The notes under the pieces are model-generated. The model did not search any database. It was given only the letters and a program-made list of their open reading frames with translations, and was not told where the DNA came from. Below, in pieces: positions 17,734-26,191 of a stretch of DNA of 64,000 bases. This DNA comes from Streptomyces caelestis (GTDB lineage: Bacteria > Actinomycetota > Actinomycetes > Streptomycetales > Streptomycetaceae), in assembly GCF_001279005.1 (NCBI RefSeq), contig NZ_LGCN01000085.1, positions 124,001-188,000 on the forward strand, read 5' to 3'. Both the position numbers and the translations under genes were made by a program. Positions within the stretch are counted from its first letter, which is position 1. Each line of letters starts with the position of its first letter.

Positions 17734-17749
17734 ATAAGGAAATCCTTAT
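17734..17749. promoter_or_regulatory. Palindromic operator-like site before the toxin remnant
   Basis: ATAAGGA-AA-TCCTTAT is a 7-bp inverted repeat in an AT-rich patch, 24 bp upstream of the remnant's ATG. Position and symmetry fit the autoregulatory operator of a toxin-antitoxin operon. Confidence 0.5.
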
Positions 17750-17762
17750 ACCTCCAGCTCAA

Positions 17763-17778
17763 CGGGTGAAAACACCCG
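17763..17778. terminator. Short hairpin after DUF5063 gene
   Basis: CGGGTG-AAAA-CACCCG lies 27 bp past the stop of the minus-strand DUF5063 gene and could end the ybaB-recR-DUF5063 transcript. Confidence 0.45.
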
Positions 17779-17804
17779 TACGGCGCGGTGTGCGGAACTC
17801 GCCG

Positions 17805-18464
17805 TTACTGGACCGGGCGCATGCCCAGGGGGGTGCCGATCTCCTCGGCCATGACCTTGCCCGCCTCGAACTCCAGGGTGTCGTCGCCCATGCCCTGGTC
17901 GGTGTCCAGGCCGTCGAGTTCGGCGAGGGGCTGGTTGAGGCGGACGTGGGCGACCACGGACTGGAGGGCGCGCAACGCCGCGGACGCCGTGGAGCCCCAG
18001 TTGGAGAAGTAGGAGAACTGCCACCACCACAGGGCCTCCGTGACGCGGCCGGCCTTGTAGTGGGCCAGGCCGTGGCGGAGGTCGGTGATGACGTCGGTGA
18101 GGTCGTCGGAGATGCGGGCCGGGACCGGGGCCCTGCGGGGCTCGTAGGGGTCGAAGACCTCCGAGTAGACGTCGATCGGGTCGAGCATGCGGGCGAGGTT
18201 CTCGCGGAGTTCGTCCACGTCGGCCTCGGGGCCCAGGTCGGGTTCGTAGCGCTCCTCGGGGACGATGTCCTCGTGTGCGCCCAGGCGGCCGCCGGCCAGG
18301 AGGAGCTGGGAGACCTCCAGGAGGAGGAAGGGGACGGCCGAGTCCGGCTCGTCGCCCTTCGCGACCTCCGTGACGGCGACCAGGAAGCTCTCGATCTGGT
18401 CCGCGATCTGGACCGCGAAGTCGTCCGGGTTCTGGTCCGTCGCGTGCAGCGTGGCATCAGACAT
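17805..18464 (-). CDS. DUF5063 domain protein
   Basis: A 219-residue acidic soluble protein of the actinobacterial DUF5063 family. Conserved features include [10 protein letters not shown], the Leu-Arg-His-Gly-Leu-Ala-His-Tyr stretch and the [12 protein letters not shown] motif near residue 148. Its start overlaps the recR stop by 8 bp (ATGTCTGA). Being third in the ybaB-recR operon hints at a link to DNA repair or nucleoid function, but no activity is known. Confidence 0.9.
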   Translation of the reverse strand: MSDATLHATDQNPDDFAVQIADQIESFLVAVTEVAKGDEPDSAVPFLLLEVSQLLLAGGRLGAHEDIVPEERYEPDLGPEADVDELRENLARMLDPIDVYSEVFDPYEPRRAPVPARISDDLTDVITDLRHGLAHYKAGRVTEALWWWQFSYFSNWGSTASAALRALQSVVAHVRLNQPLAELDGLDTDQGMGDDTLEFEAGKVMAEEIGTPLGMRPVQ

Positions 18465-19056
18465 CTAGGAGTCGTCTCCCCTCGAAGGCGCGGCCGAGGG
18501 TCACCTCGTCCGCGTATTCCAGGTCGCCGCCCACCGGGAGGCCGCTGGCCAGGCGGGTGACCTTCAGGCCCATGGGCTTGATCATGCGGGCGAGGTACGT
18601 CGCCGTGGCCTCGCCTTCGAGATTGGGGTCCGTGGCCAGGATGAGCTCCGTGACCGTGCCGTCGGCCAGGCGGGCCAGGAGTTCCCGGATGCGCAGGTCG
18701 TCCGGGCCCACCCCGTCGATGGGGCTGATCGCGCCGCCGAGGACGTGGTAACGGCCGCGGAACTCACGGGTCCGCTCGATCGCCACGACGTCCTTGGGCT
18801 CCTCCACCACGCAGATGACGGACGGGTCGCGGCGGGTGTCGCGGCAGATGTTGCACTGCTCCTCCTGCGCGACGTTCCCACAGGTCGCGCAGAAGCGGAC
18901 CTTCGCCTTGACCTCCATCAGCGCGTGCGCCAGACGCCGTACGTCCGTCGGTTCCGCCTGGAGGATGTGGAAGGCGATCCGCTGCGCGCTCTTGGGACCG
19001 ACGCCGGGCAGCCGCCCCAGTTCGTCGATGAGGTCCTGGACCACGCCTTCGTACAA
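18457..19056 (-). CDS. recR: Recombination mediator RecR
   Basis: A 199-residue RecR, the full family length, which with RecO loads RecA onto SSB-coated single strands. The HhH motif ([11 protein letters not shown]) is at ~13-30, a Cys4 zinc finger (Cys-Ala-Thr-Cys then Cys-Asn-Ile-Cys) at ~57-72, and a Toprim domain (Val-Glu-Glu-Pro-Lys-Asp) at ~82-175. It lies 87 bp downstream of ybaB, the common bacterial arrangement. Confidence 0.97.
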   Translation of the reverse strand: MYEGVVQDLIDELGRLPGVGPKSAQRIAFHILQAEPTDVRRLAHALMEVKAKVRFCATCGNVAQEEQCNICRDTRRDPSVICVVEEPKDVVAIERTREFRGRYHVLGGAISPIDGVGPDDLRIRELLARLADGTVTELILATDPNLEGEATATYLARMIKPMGLKVTRLASGLPVGGDLEYADEVTLGRAFEGRRLLDV

Positions 19057-19143
19057 CGGACTGCCGTCCCTTCCTGGTGTTGCTTCAGTACGTACGGTAG
19101 AGGCCCGCGGGCCGTCCTCGAAAGGTTCGAGGAGTTCAAGAGG

Positions 19144-19485
19144 TCAGAAGGGGAGGCCGGGAAGACCGCCGCCGCCCAGCCCCTGGGCCAGCGGGCCGAG
19201 CTTCTGCTGCTGGAGGGCCTGCGCGTTCTCGTTGGCCGCCTGGACCGCCGCGACGATCAGGTCGGCGAGGGTCTCGGTGTCCTCCGGGTCCACCGCCTTC
19301 GGGTCGATCACGAGGCCGCGCAGCTCGCCGGAGCCGGTGACGGTGGCCTTCACCAGGCCGCCTCCCGACTGCCCGTCGACCTCGGTCCTCGCCAGCTCCT
19401 CCTGGGCCCTGGCCAGGTCCTGCTGCATCTTCTGGGCCTGCTGGAGCAACTGCTGCATGTTCGGCTGGCCACCACCGGGGATCAC
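19144..19485 (-). CDS. YbaB/EbfC family nucleoid-associated protein
   Basis: A 113-residue DNA-binding protein. The N-terminal coiled-coil helix is Gln-rich ([14 protein letters not shown]), followed by the beta-strand core with Gly-Gly-Gly-Leu-Val-Lys-Ala-Thr-Val and the Val-Asp-Pro-Glu-Asp turn; it dimerises by helix exchange in the family. It is first in the operon with recR and DUF5063. Confidence 0.95.
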   Translation of the reverse strand: MIPGGGQPNMQQLLQQAQKMQQDLARAQEELARTEVDGQSGGGLVKATVTGSGELRGLVIDPKAVDPEDTETLADLIVAAVQAANENAQALQQQKLGPLAQGLGGGGLPGLPF

Positions 19486-19509
19486 GATTGGGCTCCTTGG
19501 TCGGTCCGT

Positions 19510-19526
19510 CGGTAAGGGTTTTACCG
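19510..19526. promoter_or_regulatory. Inverted repeat upstream of ybaB
   Basis: CGGTAA-GGGTT-TTACCG lies 24 bp before the ybaB start, in its leader. It could be an operator or a leader hairpin. Confidence 0.35.
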
Positions 19527-19755
19527 TTCGGCACGAGCCTACGTGGTCGCGGGGGCCGTTGCCCCGGCACTCTTTCGAGTGACTCCCGGTGGGGCCCTAT
19601 ACCTGATCACGGCCCTCTTCCGGGCGGAAAAGAGCCCGAACCCCCGGCGTCGCCACCCATTGGGCGGTAAGAAGGGCCAGGCGCTTGAGCACCTGGCGTC
19701 ACACTTCGTGGACGGAACGTAAGCGGAGTCGGCAGGGGCAGTAGGGAGATACCGG

Positions 19756-20502
19756 GTGGGTCAGCCGGAGATGCAGCCCGAGGGTCGGCCTCAGGACGGG
19801 CGGGGCGAAGAGGCGGCCGGGCTGTGGCCGGGCGACCTGGAGGGGCGGGAGTTCCCGCTCGGGGACTGGGGCGAGCCGGCGGCCCGGCTGGACGAGCTGT
19901 ACCGGTGGATGGAGCGCGGCGCGCTGGACACGGCCGCCTGGTACCTCGCGGAACGGCTGTGGAAGCGGCGGTGCGCGTGGGCGCTGCGGGCCGGGACGGC
20001 CGGGGGCGCGCTGACCGGGGCCGCGCTGCCGCTGCTCGATCTGACCGGGGTGGCCGACGGGGCCGCGCCCTGGGGGTATCTGGCGCTGCTGCTCGGGGCG
20101 GCCTGTGTGGCCGGGGACCGGTTCTTCGGGGTGACGTCCGGCTGGATGCGGGACGTGGCGACCGCGCAGGCCGTGCAGCGGCGGCTGCGGGCCTTCCAGT
20201 TCGACTGGGCGTCGGAGTGCGTGCGTGAGGTGCTCGGCCCGGCGGACGGCACGGCGAGCGAGGCGGCGGAGCGGTGCCTGTCGGTGCTGCGGCGGTTCTC
20301 GGAGGACGTCACGGAGCTGGTGCGGGTCGAGACGGCCGACTGGATGGTGGAGTTCCGCACGGGCGGCGCGCCGCTGGGCGTCCGGACGGCGGTGGCGGGT
20401 GCGGGGCGTCCGGAGGGCTCCCTCCCGCACGGCCGCCTCCCGTCCCCGCAGGGGCCGGCCCGCCCCAACATGCCGCGGCAGCGTCCGCCCGAGCCGCGCT
20501 GA
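19756..20502 (+). CDS. SLATT-domain two-helix membrane protein
   Basis: A 248-residue protein. Residues ~45-190 fit the SLATT fold: a leading helix with Leu-Asp-Glu-Leu-Tyr-Arg-Trp, two adjacent hydrophobic helices (Ala-Gly-Thr-Ala-Gly-Gly-Ala-Leu and Tyr-Leu-Ala-Leu-Leu-Leu-Gly-Ala), then a long amphipathic helix with Phe-Asp-Trp-Ala-Ser-Glu. SLATT domains are proposed pore-forming effectors in nucleotide-signalling conflict systems, but this lone gene has no cyclase or sensor beside it and may be a housekeeping version. The GTG at 19756 has GGGAG 8 bp ahead. The tail is Pro/Arg-rich. It converges with the next gene, 9 bp away. Confidence 0.75.
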   Translation: MGQPEMQPEGRPQDGRGEEAAGLWPGDLEGREFPLGDWGEPAARLDELYRWMERGALDTAAWYLAERLWKRRCAWALRAGTAGGALTGAALPLLDLTGVADGAAPWGYLALLLGAACVAGDRFFGVTSGWMRDVATAQAVQRRLRAFQFDWASECVREVLGPADGTASEAAERCLSVLRRFSEDVTELVRVETADWMVEFRTGGAPLGVRTAVAGAGRPEGSLPHGRLPSPQGPARPNMPRQRPPEPR

Positions 20503-20511
20503 ACGCTCTCG

Positions 20512-22059
20512 TCACGGCGTGTTCCGTGCGCACAGTCCCATCCCCGCCGGGGTCCAGCACGGCAGGTGGCCGTGGGTGCGGATCACGTCCTGTCCGTTGC
20601 CGCGCGTGAGGTACGTCAGGAAACTCGACACCAGTGAGTCCGCCGGCGGCTGTCCGTAGGTGTAGGCGTACTCGATCTCCCGGTACGGGTAGGGGCTCGT
20701 CCCGTGCTCGATGGCGTCGACGGACGGGGCCTCGCCGTCGAGGTCCAGCCTGCGCAGGCCCTTCGCCCGGGAGGCGCCGGCGTGTTCGCTGTAGCCGATC
20801 GCGCCGGGGACGTCGGCGACGGTCTCCAGCACCTGCTCGGTGGAGTCGAGTTCGCAGCGGATGACGGGGGCGGTCGGGTCGTCCTTGTGCACGCAGTCGA
20901 CGGAGGAGTGGGCGATCTCGCCCCGGCCCAGCACGCGGCGCTGGAAGACCTGTCGCGTGCCCGAGTTGGCGTCCCGGCTGACGAGGTGGACCGCCAGGTC
21001 CGGGCCGCCGAGCTCGCTCCAGTTCGCGATCTCGCCCCGGTACAGCCGTCGTACGTCCGTCGTCGACAGGTTCCGCAGCCGCACGTCCTCGTTCACCACC
21101 AGCGTGAACACCGAGACCGCCACCCGGTTCTCGCGCAGTTCGGGCAGTCCGCCCGGCTTGGGCCCGTCCGACAGGACCACCAACGGCGGCGAGCCGTGCT
21201 CCGCCTCCGCCCCGGCCGCCGCCAGGTCCCGTATCCCGGCCGTCGACCCGTGCGGGTCCACCCTGACGCGCGGGCCGTCGTCCGCGCAGTCCCGCTCGTA
21301 CTTCTCCGCGACCTCCCGCAGCACCGGCGCGAACGCCGTCGATCCGGTGAGGGTCAGGGTGCCGCTCCGGCAGCCGATGGGGGGCGGGCTGTCGTCCTGG
21401 GCCACGACGATCACCGCCAGGGCCACCACGCACAGCGTGAGCGTGATGGTGATCAGCCGGGCCGCCCGGCTGAACAGCGGGGCCTTGTCGTCCGGGGTGG
21501 CGCTCCGGTTGCGGTGCACGTCGCCCTCGCTGAGGTCGCCGCTCAGCTGGATCCCGTCGCCCACGCGGCCGCCGGAGAGCAGCACCAGCAGCTTGTAGTA
21601 GGCGCCCCGGTTCAGCGGGACGCGCGGGAGGCGCAGGGTGCCGTCCTGGTAGCCGAAGCCGCGTTCCCGGGTGAAGTGCTCGAGGAGGTGGCTGGTCTCC
21701 GAGGGCTGGGTGACCGAGACGCCGAGGATGGTGCGCTCCCTGAACTCCACGGTCAGGCCGTGGTCTCCCGGGCTCTGGTAGTCGTCGCGGCCGATGGCCT
21801 GCGAGCCGTCGTTCTCGATGCGCAGCAGCACCATGCTGGCGTGCGTCATCCCCGCCGCCGCCGTGTCGAACCAGCCCTCCCGCCGGCTGGTGCGGCTCGC
21901 CCGCTGGCCGTCGCCGATCGGGACGTCCAACTGCACGCGGTACCCGAGTCGTTTGCGGCGCGGCACCCGCCGCTCGTACCAGACCATGACGGCGGAGGCG
22001 ACCACACCGAGGATCGCCGTCGCCACGGCCACCAGGTTCTCCGCGCTCAGCCACTCCAT
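20512..22059 (-). CDS. Membrane protein with C-terminal PstS-like (phosphate-binding) domain
   Basis: A 515-residue two-helix protein. Helix 1 is at ~8-28; residues ~30-190 form a beta-rich region; helix 2 is at ~205-228 (Ile-Thr-Leu-Thr-Leu-Cys-Val-Val). The rest is a periplasmic-binding-like domain: Thr-Gly-Ser-Thr-Ala-Phe-Ala-Pro, His-Gly-Ser-Thr-Ala-Gly-Ile, Ile-Ala-Asn-Trp-Ser-Glu-Leu-Gly-Gly and Arg-Asp-Ala-Asn-Ser-Gly-Thr-Arg, the ligand loops of PstS-type proteins. Ordinary PstS is a lipoprotein beside pstCAB; here no transporter genes lie nearby, so a sensor or scavenging role is likelier. The minus-strand kinase gene lies upstream, with a 124-bp gap. Confidence 0.8.
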   Translation of the reverse strand: MEWLSAENLVAVATAILGVVASAVMVWYERRVPRRKRLGYRVQLDVPIGDGQRASRTSRREGWFDTAAAGMTHASMVLLRIENDGSQAIGRDDYQSPGDHGLTVEFRERTILGVSVTQPSETSHLLEHFTRERGFGYQDGTLRLPRVPLNRGAYYKLLVLLSGGRVGDGIQLSGDLSEGDVHRNRSATPDDKAPLFSRAARLITITLTLCVVALAVIVVAQDDSPPPIGCRSGTLTLTGSTAFAPVLREVAEKYERDCADDGPRVRVDPHGSTAGIRDLAAAGAEAEHGSPPLVVLSDGPKPGGLPELRENRVAVSVFTLVVNEDVRLRNLSTTDVRRLYRGEIANWSELGGPDLAVHLVSRDANSGTRQVFQRRVLGRGEIAHSSVDCVHKDDPTAPVIRCELDSTEQVLETVADVPGAIGYSEHAGASRAKGLRRLDLDGEAPSVDAIEHGTSPYPYREIEYAYTYGQPPADSLVSSFLTYLTRGNGQDVIRTHGHLPCWTPAGMGLCARNTP

Positions 22060-22183
22060 CGTGCCGCCCCCGTCGCTGCCCGCCCGTCCGACCGGGCAGT
22101 CACCGTACGGCCGTACGAGGCGGCCGGCGGGGTCCGTCCGCGGGAGTTCGCCGAACGTTCAACGGCCGTGTTCGGTAAGGGTG

Positions 22184-24346
22184 TCAGTCCCGCGTGTAGG
22201 TGAGCTGTTCGCCGTTGCCGGTGTTCAGGCGCTGGAGGGAGCCGCCGGGGAGCAGGGTGACCTCGCTGGCGGAGCCCGGGGTGCAGGCGCTGCGCGGCTG
22301 CCCGACCGTCACGGAGGACGGGCCGAGCTCCAGGCGGTCGCCGGAGCCGGCGGTGAGCCGGGCCTCGAAGACGCAGTGGTAGGCGCCGTCTCCGGTGGGC
22401 CCGTCGGCGACGAGGGACATGACCGTGTCACCGATCCCGCCCTGCCGGAGGGTCAGCCTGCGGGTGTGTTCGCCGCTCGCGTTGTCGATGGTGGCGGACC
22501 AGCTGCCCAGGTAGTCGGCGGGGACGGCCCCGTCCGCGGGGGCGGAGGCGCCGGGCCGCCGCGTTTCGTCGGCCGGGGTGGTGGGGGCGGTGCTCGGGGG
22601 CGCGCCGCCGGGCGACGGGGGTGCGGTGGGGTCGCCGCCGGTGCGGTGGTCGAGCTCCCCGCCGTTCATCAGCGCGTACACGGTGCCGCCGGCGGCGAGC
22701 GCGACGACCAGTGCGATCACCACGAGCAGCGCGGTGGACCGGTTGTCCCGGCGCGGTGCGGGCGCCGTCCCGAACGGAGGTGGCCCGTAGGGCGGGGTCC
22801 GGCCGGCGGGGTGCCCGTTGTAGTTGTAGGGGTGGCCGTAGGCGGGCTGCTGGGGGTGCCCGTAAGGGCCCGGCGACGGGGGCTGGGCGGGGGTGCTCTG
22901 TCCCGCCACGAGGGTGGGCGGGTGGTTCACCCCCGGCGGCCCGGGCGGGGGCGGGGAGGCCGGGCCGGCCGCGGGCGGCCCGGCGGAGTCGTCGGCGACC
23001 CGGGCGTGCTCGGGGGTGCCGGCGTGGCGCCCCGCCCCGGGCGGCACGGACGGCCCGGCGGACGCACCGGGATGCGCCGTCCCCGGCGGCACGTGGTGCC
23101 CGCCGACGGGCGCCCCCGGCTGCCCGGCCGCCGGCACGGCGGGACCACCGGACTGCCCCGCGACACCGGCCGCACCTCCCTGCCCGGCGACGGGCGCGCC
23201 GGGGTGCGCCGATCCCGGCGGCACCGGCTGCCCGGCCGCCGGTGCCGTAGGCGTGCCGGGCCGGCCGGCGGGATCGGCCGCGTCGGCGGGGCCGCCCTGC
23301 GCGGGCGTGCCGGAGCCGGGCGGCCCGAAGGACCACGCTGCCGCCGCCGGAGCGGCGGCGGGACCGGGCGGTACCGGTGGCCAGGCCGTGGGAGGCGTGC
23401 CCGCCGGGGCGGGGGGCGCCGGGGTTTCCGGGTCCTCCGCGTCCAGGAGGCGGACCGCGTGGCGGCCGAGCTGGGCCACCAGGGCGCCCGGCAGCCAGGG
23501 GTCGCGGGAGCGGCCGCCGACGACGGTGTCGTCCGCGCCGGTGCGGTGCAGGACCTGGTCCAGCGTGGGCCGCGCCGCCGGGTCCTTGCGCAGGCAGTCG
23601 CGTACGAGGTCGGCGAGCCCCTCGGGCACCCGCTCCAGGTCGGGCTCCTCCTGGGCGATGCGGAACATCAGCGCGTGCACACCGCTGTCGGCGGTGCCGA
23701 ACGGGAGCGCGCCGGTCGCGGCGTAGGCGAGCACCGAGCCGAGGCAGAACACGTCGCAGGCCGGTGTGATGCGGTCGCCGCGCACCTGCTCGGGCGCCAT
23801 GAAACCGGGCGAGCCGACGAGCGCCCCGGTGCGGGTGAGCCCGCCGTCGGTCACCGTCTCCAGCGCCCGCGCGATCCCGAAGTCGATGACGCGCGGACCG
23901 TCGATGGTGACGAGCACGTTGGACGGCTTGAGGTCGCGGTGCACGATGCCGGCGGCGTGGATGTCCTTCAGCGCGTGCGCGAGACCGGCGCCGAGGATGC
24001 GCACCGAACGCTCGGGCAGCGCCCCGTGGTCGTGCCCCACCACCTGCTGGAGACTGGGCCCGGCGACGTACCCGGTGGCGACCCACGGCACGGGCGCCTC
24101 CGTGTCCGCGTCGAGGACCGGCGCCGTCCAGTCGCCGCCGACCTGCCGCGCGGCGTGCACCTCCTGACGGAAGCGCGCCCGGAACTCCTCCTGCCGCGCC
24201 AGTTCCTCGCGGACCAGCTTCACGGCGACGGTGCGCCCCCGGTCGGAGCGGGCGAGGTAGACCTGCCCCATGCCGCCGGCCCCGAGCCGGGCCAGCAGCC
24301 GGTACGCCCCGATTCCCTGTGGATCCCCGGGCCCGAGCTTGTCCAT
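22184..24346 (-). CDS. Membrane Ser/Thr protein kinase (Hanks type)
   Basis: A 720-residue kinase. The N-terminal catalytic domain (~15-275) has the Gly-rich loop Leu-Gly-Ala-Gly-Gly-Met-Gly, the ATP Lys at 43 (Val-Ala-Val-Lys), His-Arg-Asp-Leu-Lys-Pro-Ser-Asn, Asp-Phe-Gly and Ala-Pro-Glu, all intact. A very long Pro/Gly/Ala linker (~300-520) leads to one transmembrane helix (~545-567) and an exterior domain of ~150 residues with two Cys that may sense ligands. No PASTA repeats are seen. It is divergent from the aminotransferase gene. Confidence 0.93.
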   Translation of the reverse strand: MDKLGPGDPQGIGAYRLLARLGAGGMGQVYLARSDRGRTVAVKLVREELARQEEFRARFRQEVHAARQVGGDWTAPVLDADTEAPVPWVATGYVAGPSLQQVVGHDHGALPERSVRILGAGLAHALKDIHAAGIVHRDLKPSNVLVTIDGPRVIDFGIARALETVTDGGLTRTGALVGSPGFMAPEQVRGDRITPACDVFCLGSVLAYAATGALPFGTADSGVHALMFRIAQEEPDLERVPEGLADLVRDCLRKDPAARPTLDQVLHRTGADDTVVGGRSRDPWLPGALVAQLGRHAVRLLDAEDPETPAPPAPAGTPPTAWPPVPPGPAAAPAAAAWSFGPPGSGTPAQGGPADAADPAGRPGTPTAPAAGQPVPPGSAHPGAPVAGQGGAAGVAGQSGGPAVPAAGQPGAPVGGHHVPPGTAHPGASAGPSVPPGAGRHAGTPEHARVADDSAGPPAAGPASPPPPGPPGVNHPPTLVAGQSTPAQPPSPGPYGHPQQPAYGHPYNYNGHPAGRTPPYGPPPFGTAPAPRRDNRSTALLVVIALVVALAAGGTVYALMNGGELDHRTGGDPTAPPSPGGAPPSTAPTTPADETRRPGASAPADGAVPADYLGSWSATIDNASGEHTRRLTLRQGGIGDTVMSLVADGPTGDGAYHCVFEARLTAGSGDRLELGPSSVTVGQPRSACTPGSASEVTLLPGGSLQRLNTGNGEQLTYTRD

Positions 24347-24686
24347 CGCCGCGCCGCCTCCCCCCGATGAGCAACATCCCGAGGATAGTGCGGGGCCGGT
24401 GACCGGTGCGCCGGGCGACCTCTACGGTTCCGTAACAGGCGGCCCGAGGGCGCCCAGCACCGTGGACAGGGGTTCCGGCGCCCGGACCGCCCGGGCGGGT
24501 TCCGCCTCACCGTACGCCGCTCCGTACGCCTCCGCCGGCCGCTGCGCGAAGGCCGCGTGGCCGGGGCCGACGCGGTACGACGGCTTCCCGTCGGCGGTCG
24601 CCTTCGACACCCTGTCGCGGAAAGTCCCCCGCCGCAGACAGGCCGCCGATGTCGCGGCCCCCCGGCCCGGGCCTACCCTCGGCGGC
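24347..24686. promoter_or_regulatory. Divergent promoter region between kinase and aminotransferase
   Basis: This 340-bp gene-free stretch separates two outward-facing genes. The palindrome TACGGTTCCGTA lies at 24423-24434, 77 bp from the kinase start, and is a possible operator. I see no other supported structure; short frames here look like GC-driven shadows. Confidence 0.4.
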
Positions 24687-26042
24687 ATGACCCCTCAGCC
24701 GAATCCCGAGGTCGGGGCCGCCGTCAAGGCCGCCGACCGTGCGCACGTGTTCCACTCCTGGTCCGCGCAGGAGCTCATCGACCCGCTCGCCGTCGCCGGG
24801 GCGCGGGGATCGTACTTCTGGGACTACGACGGCCGGCGCTACCTCGACTTCACCAGCGGCCTCGTCTACACCAACATCGGTTACCAGCACCCGAAGGTCG
24901 TCGCCGCGATCCAGGAGCAGGCGGCGCGGATGACGACGTTCGCGCCCGCGTTCGCCGTCGAGGCGCGGTCGGAGGCGGCGCGGCTGATCGCCGAGCGGAC
25001 CCCGGGGGACCTGGACAGGATCTTCTTCACCAACGGCGGCGCCGACGCCGTGGAGCACGCCCTGCGCATGGCGCGGCTGCACACCGGCCGCCCCAAGGTG
25101 CTCTCCGCGTACCGCTCGTACCACGGCGGCACCCAGCAGGCGGTCAACGTCACCGGCGACCCGCGCCGCTGGGCCTCCGACAGCGGCACGGCCGGGGTGG
25201 TGCACTTCTGGGCGCCGTTCCTGTACCGCTCCCGCTTCTACGCCGAGACCGAGGAGCAGGAGTGCGCGCGGGCGCTGGAGCACCTGGAGACGACGATCGC
25301 CTTCGAGGGACCGTCGACCGTCGCCGCGATCGTCCTCGAGACCGTCCCCGGGACGGCGGGCATCATGCCGCCGCCCGCCGGTTACCTCGCGGGCGTGCGC
25401 GAGATCTGCGACAAGTACGGGATCGTCTTCGTCCTGGACGAGGTCATGGCCGGGTTCGGGCGGACCGGGACGTGGTTCGCGGCGGACCTGTACGACGTCG
25501 TCCCGGACCTGATGACCTTCGCGAAGGGCGTGAACTCCGGGTACGTGCCGCTGGGCGGCGTCGCGATCTCCGGGGCGATCGCCGACACGTTCGGCAAGCG
25601 GCCCTACCCGGGTGGGCTGACGTACTCCGGGCACCCGCTGGCCTGCGCCGCCGCCGTCGCGACGATCGGCGTGATGGCGGAGGAGGGCGTCGTCGAGAAC
25701 GCGGCGGCGCTCGGCGCGTCCGTCGTCGGTCCCGGGCTGCGGGAGCTGGCCGAGCGGCACCCGAGCGTGGGCGAGGTCCGCGGGACCGGCATGTTCTGGG
25801 CGCTGGAACTGGTGCGCAGCCGGGAGACCCGGGAGCCGCTGGTGCCGTACAACGCGGCCGGCGAGGCGAACGCCCCGATGGCGGCCTTCGCCGCCGCCGC
25901 GAAGGAGGCCGGCGTCTGGCCCTTCGTGAACATGAACCGGACGCATGTGGTGCCGCCCTGCAACGCGAGCGAGGCGGAGCTGAAGGAGGGCCTGGCGGCG
26001 CTGGACGCGGCCCTGTCGGTGGCGGACGGCTACGTGGAGTAA
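24687..26042 (+). CDS. Class III PLP aminotransferase (omega-aminotransferase family)
   Basis: A 451-residue fold-type I PLP enzyme. It has the Gly-Gly-Ala-Asp-Ala-Val-Glu cofactor loop near residue 119, Leu-Asp-Glu-Val-Met-Ala-Gly-Phe-Gly-Arg-Thr-Gly near 250-261, and the Schiff-base Lys in Thr-Phe-Ala-Lys-Gly-Val-Asn-Ser near 278. The class transfers amino groups between omega-amino compounds or beta-alanine and keto acids; the substrate is not decided by sequence. ATG 24687 gives the usual family length. It is followed by a strong terminator and then a GntR regulator that could control it. Confidence 0.9.
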   Translation: MTPQPNPEVGAAVKAADRAHVFHSWSAQELIDPLAVAGARGSYFWDYDGRRYLDFTSGLVYTNIGYQHPKVVAAIQEQAARMTTFAPAFAVEARSEAARLIAERTPGDLDRIFFTNGGADAVEHALRMARLHTGRPKVLSAYRSYHGGTQQAVNVTGDPRRWASDSGTAGVVHFWAPFLYRSRFYAETEEQECARALEHLETTIAFEGPSTVAAIVLETVPGTAGIMPPPAGYLAGVREICDKYGIVFVLDEVMAGFGRTGTWFAADLYDVVPDLMTFAKGVNSGYVPLGGVAISGAIADTFGKRPYPGGLTYSGHPLACAAAVATIGVMAEEGVVENAAALGASVVGPGLRELAERHPSVGEVRGTGMFWALELVRSRETREPLVPYNAAGEANAPMAAFAAAAKEAGVWPFVNMNRTHVVPPCNASEAELKEGLAALDAALSVADGYVE

Positions 26043-26067
26043 CCGCGCCGGAAGGCCGACGCGAGCG

Positions 26068-26098
26068 GGCGCGAGGGGGTCTCCCCTCGCGCCCTTTC
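26068..26098 (+). terminator. Rho-independent-like terminator after aminotransferase gene
   Basis: Perfect 12-bp arms (GGGCGCGAGGGG / CCCCTCGCGCCC) around a GTCT loop, followed by TTT. Confidence 0.8.
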
Positions 26099-26191
26099 GA
26101 ACACCCGGGGCCCGTCCGAACGCGTAAGGTGACGTGCTCGCGCACATCCGCGTGCACGTCACTCGAACGCGACGAGGGAGACGCCCCGACC

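Noticed and set aside
22428..24377. Minus-strand open frame across the kinase in another frame
   Set aside because: Ala/Arg/Gly low complexity; the kinase frame has all catalytic motifs.
24422..24688. Minus-strand 88-residue frame between kinase and aminotransferase
   Set aside because: It spans the aminotransferase start region and has no family signal; more likely a divergent promoter region.
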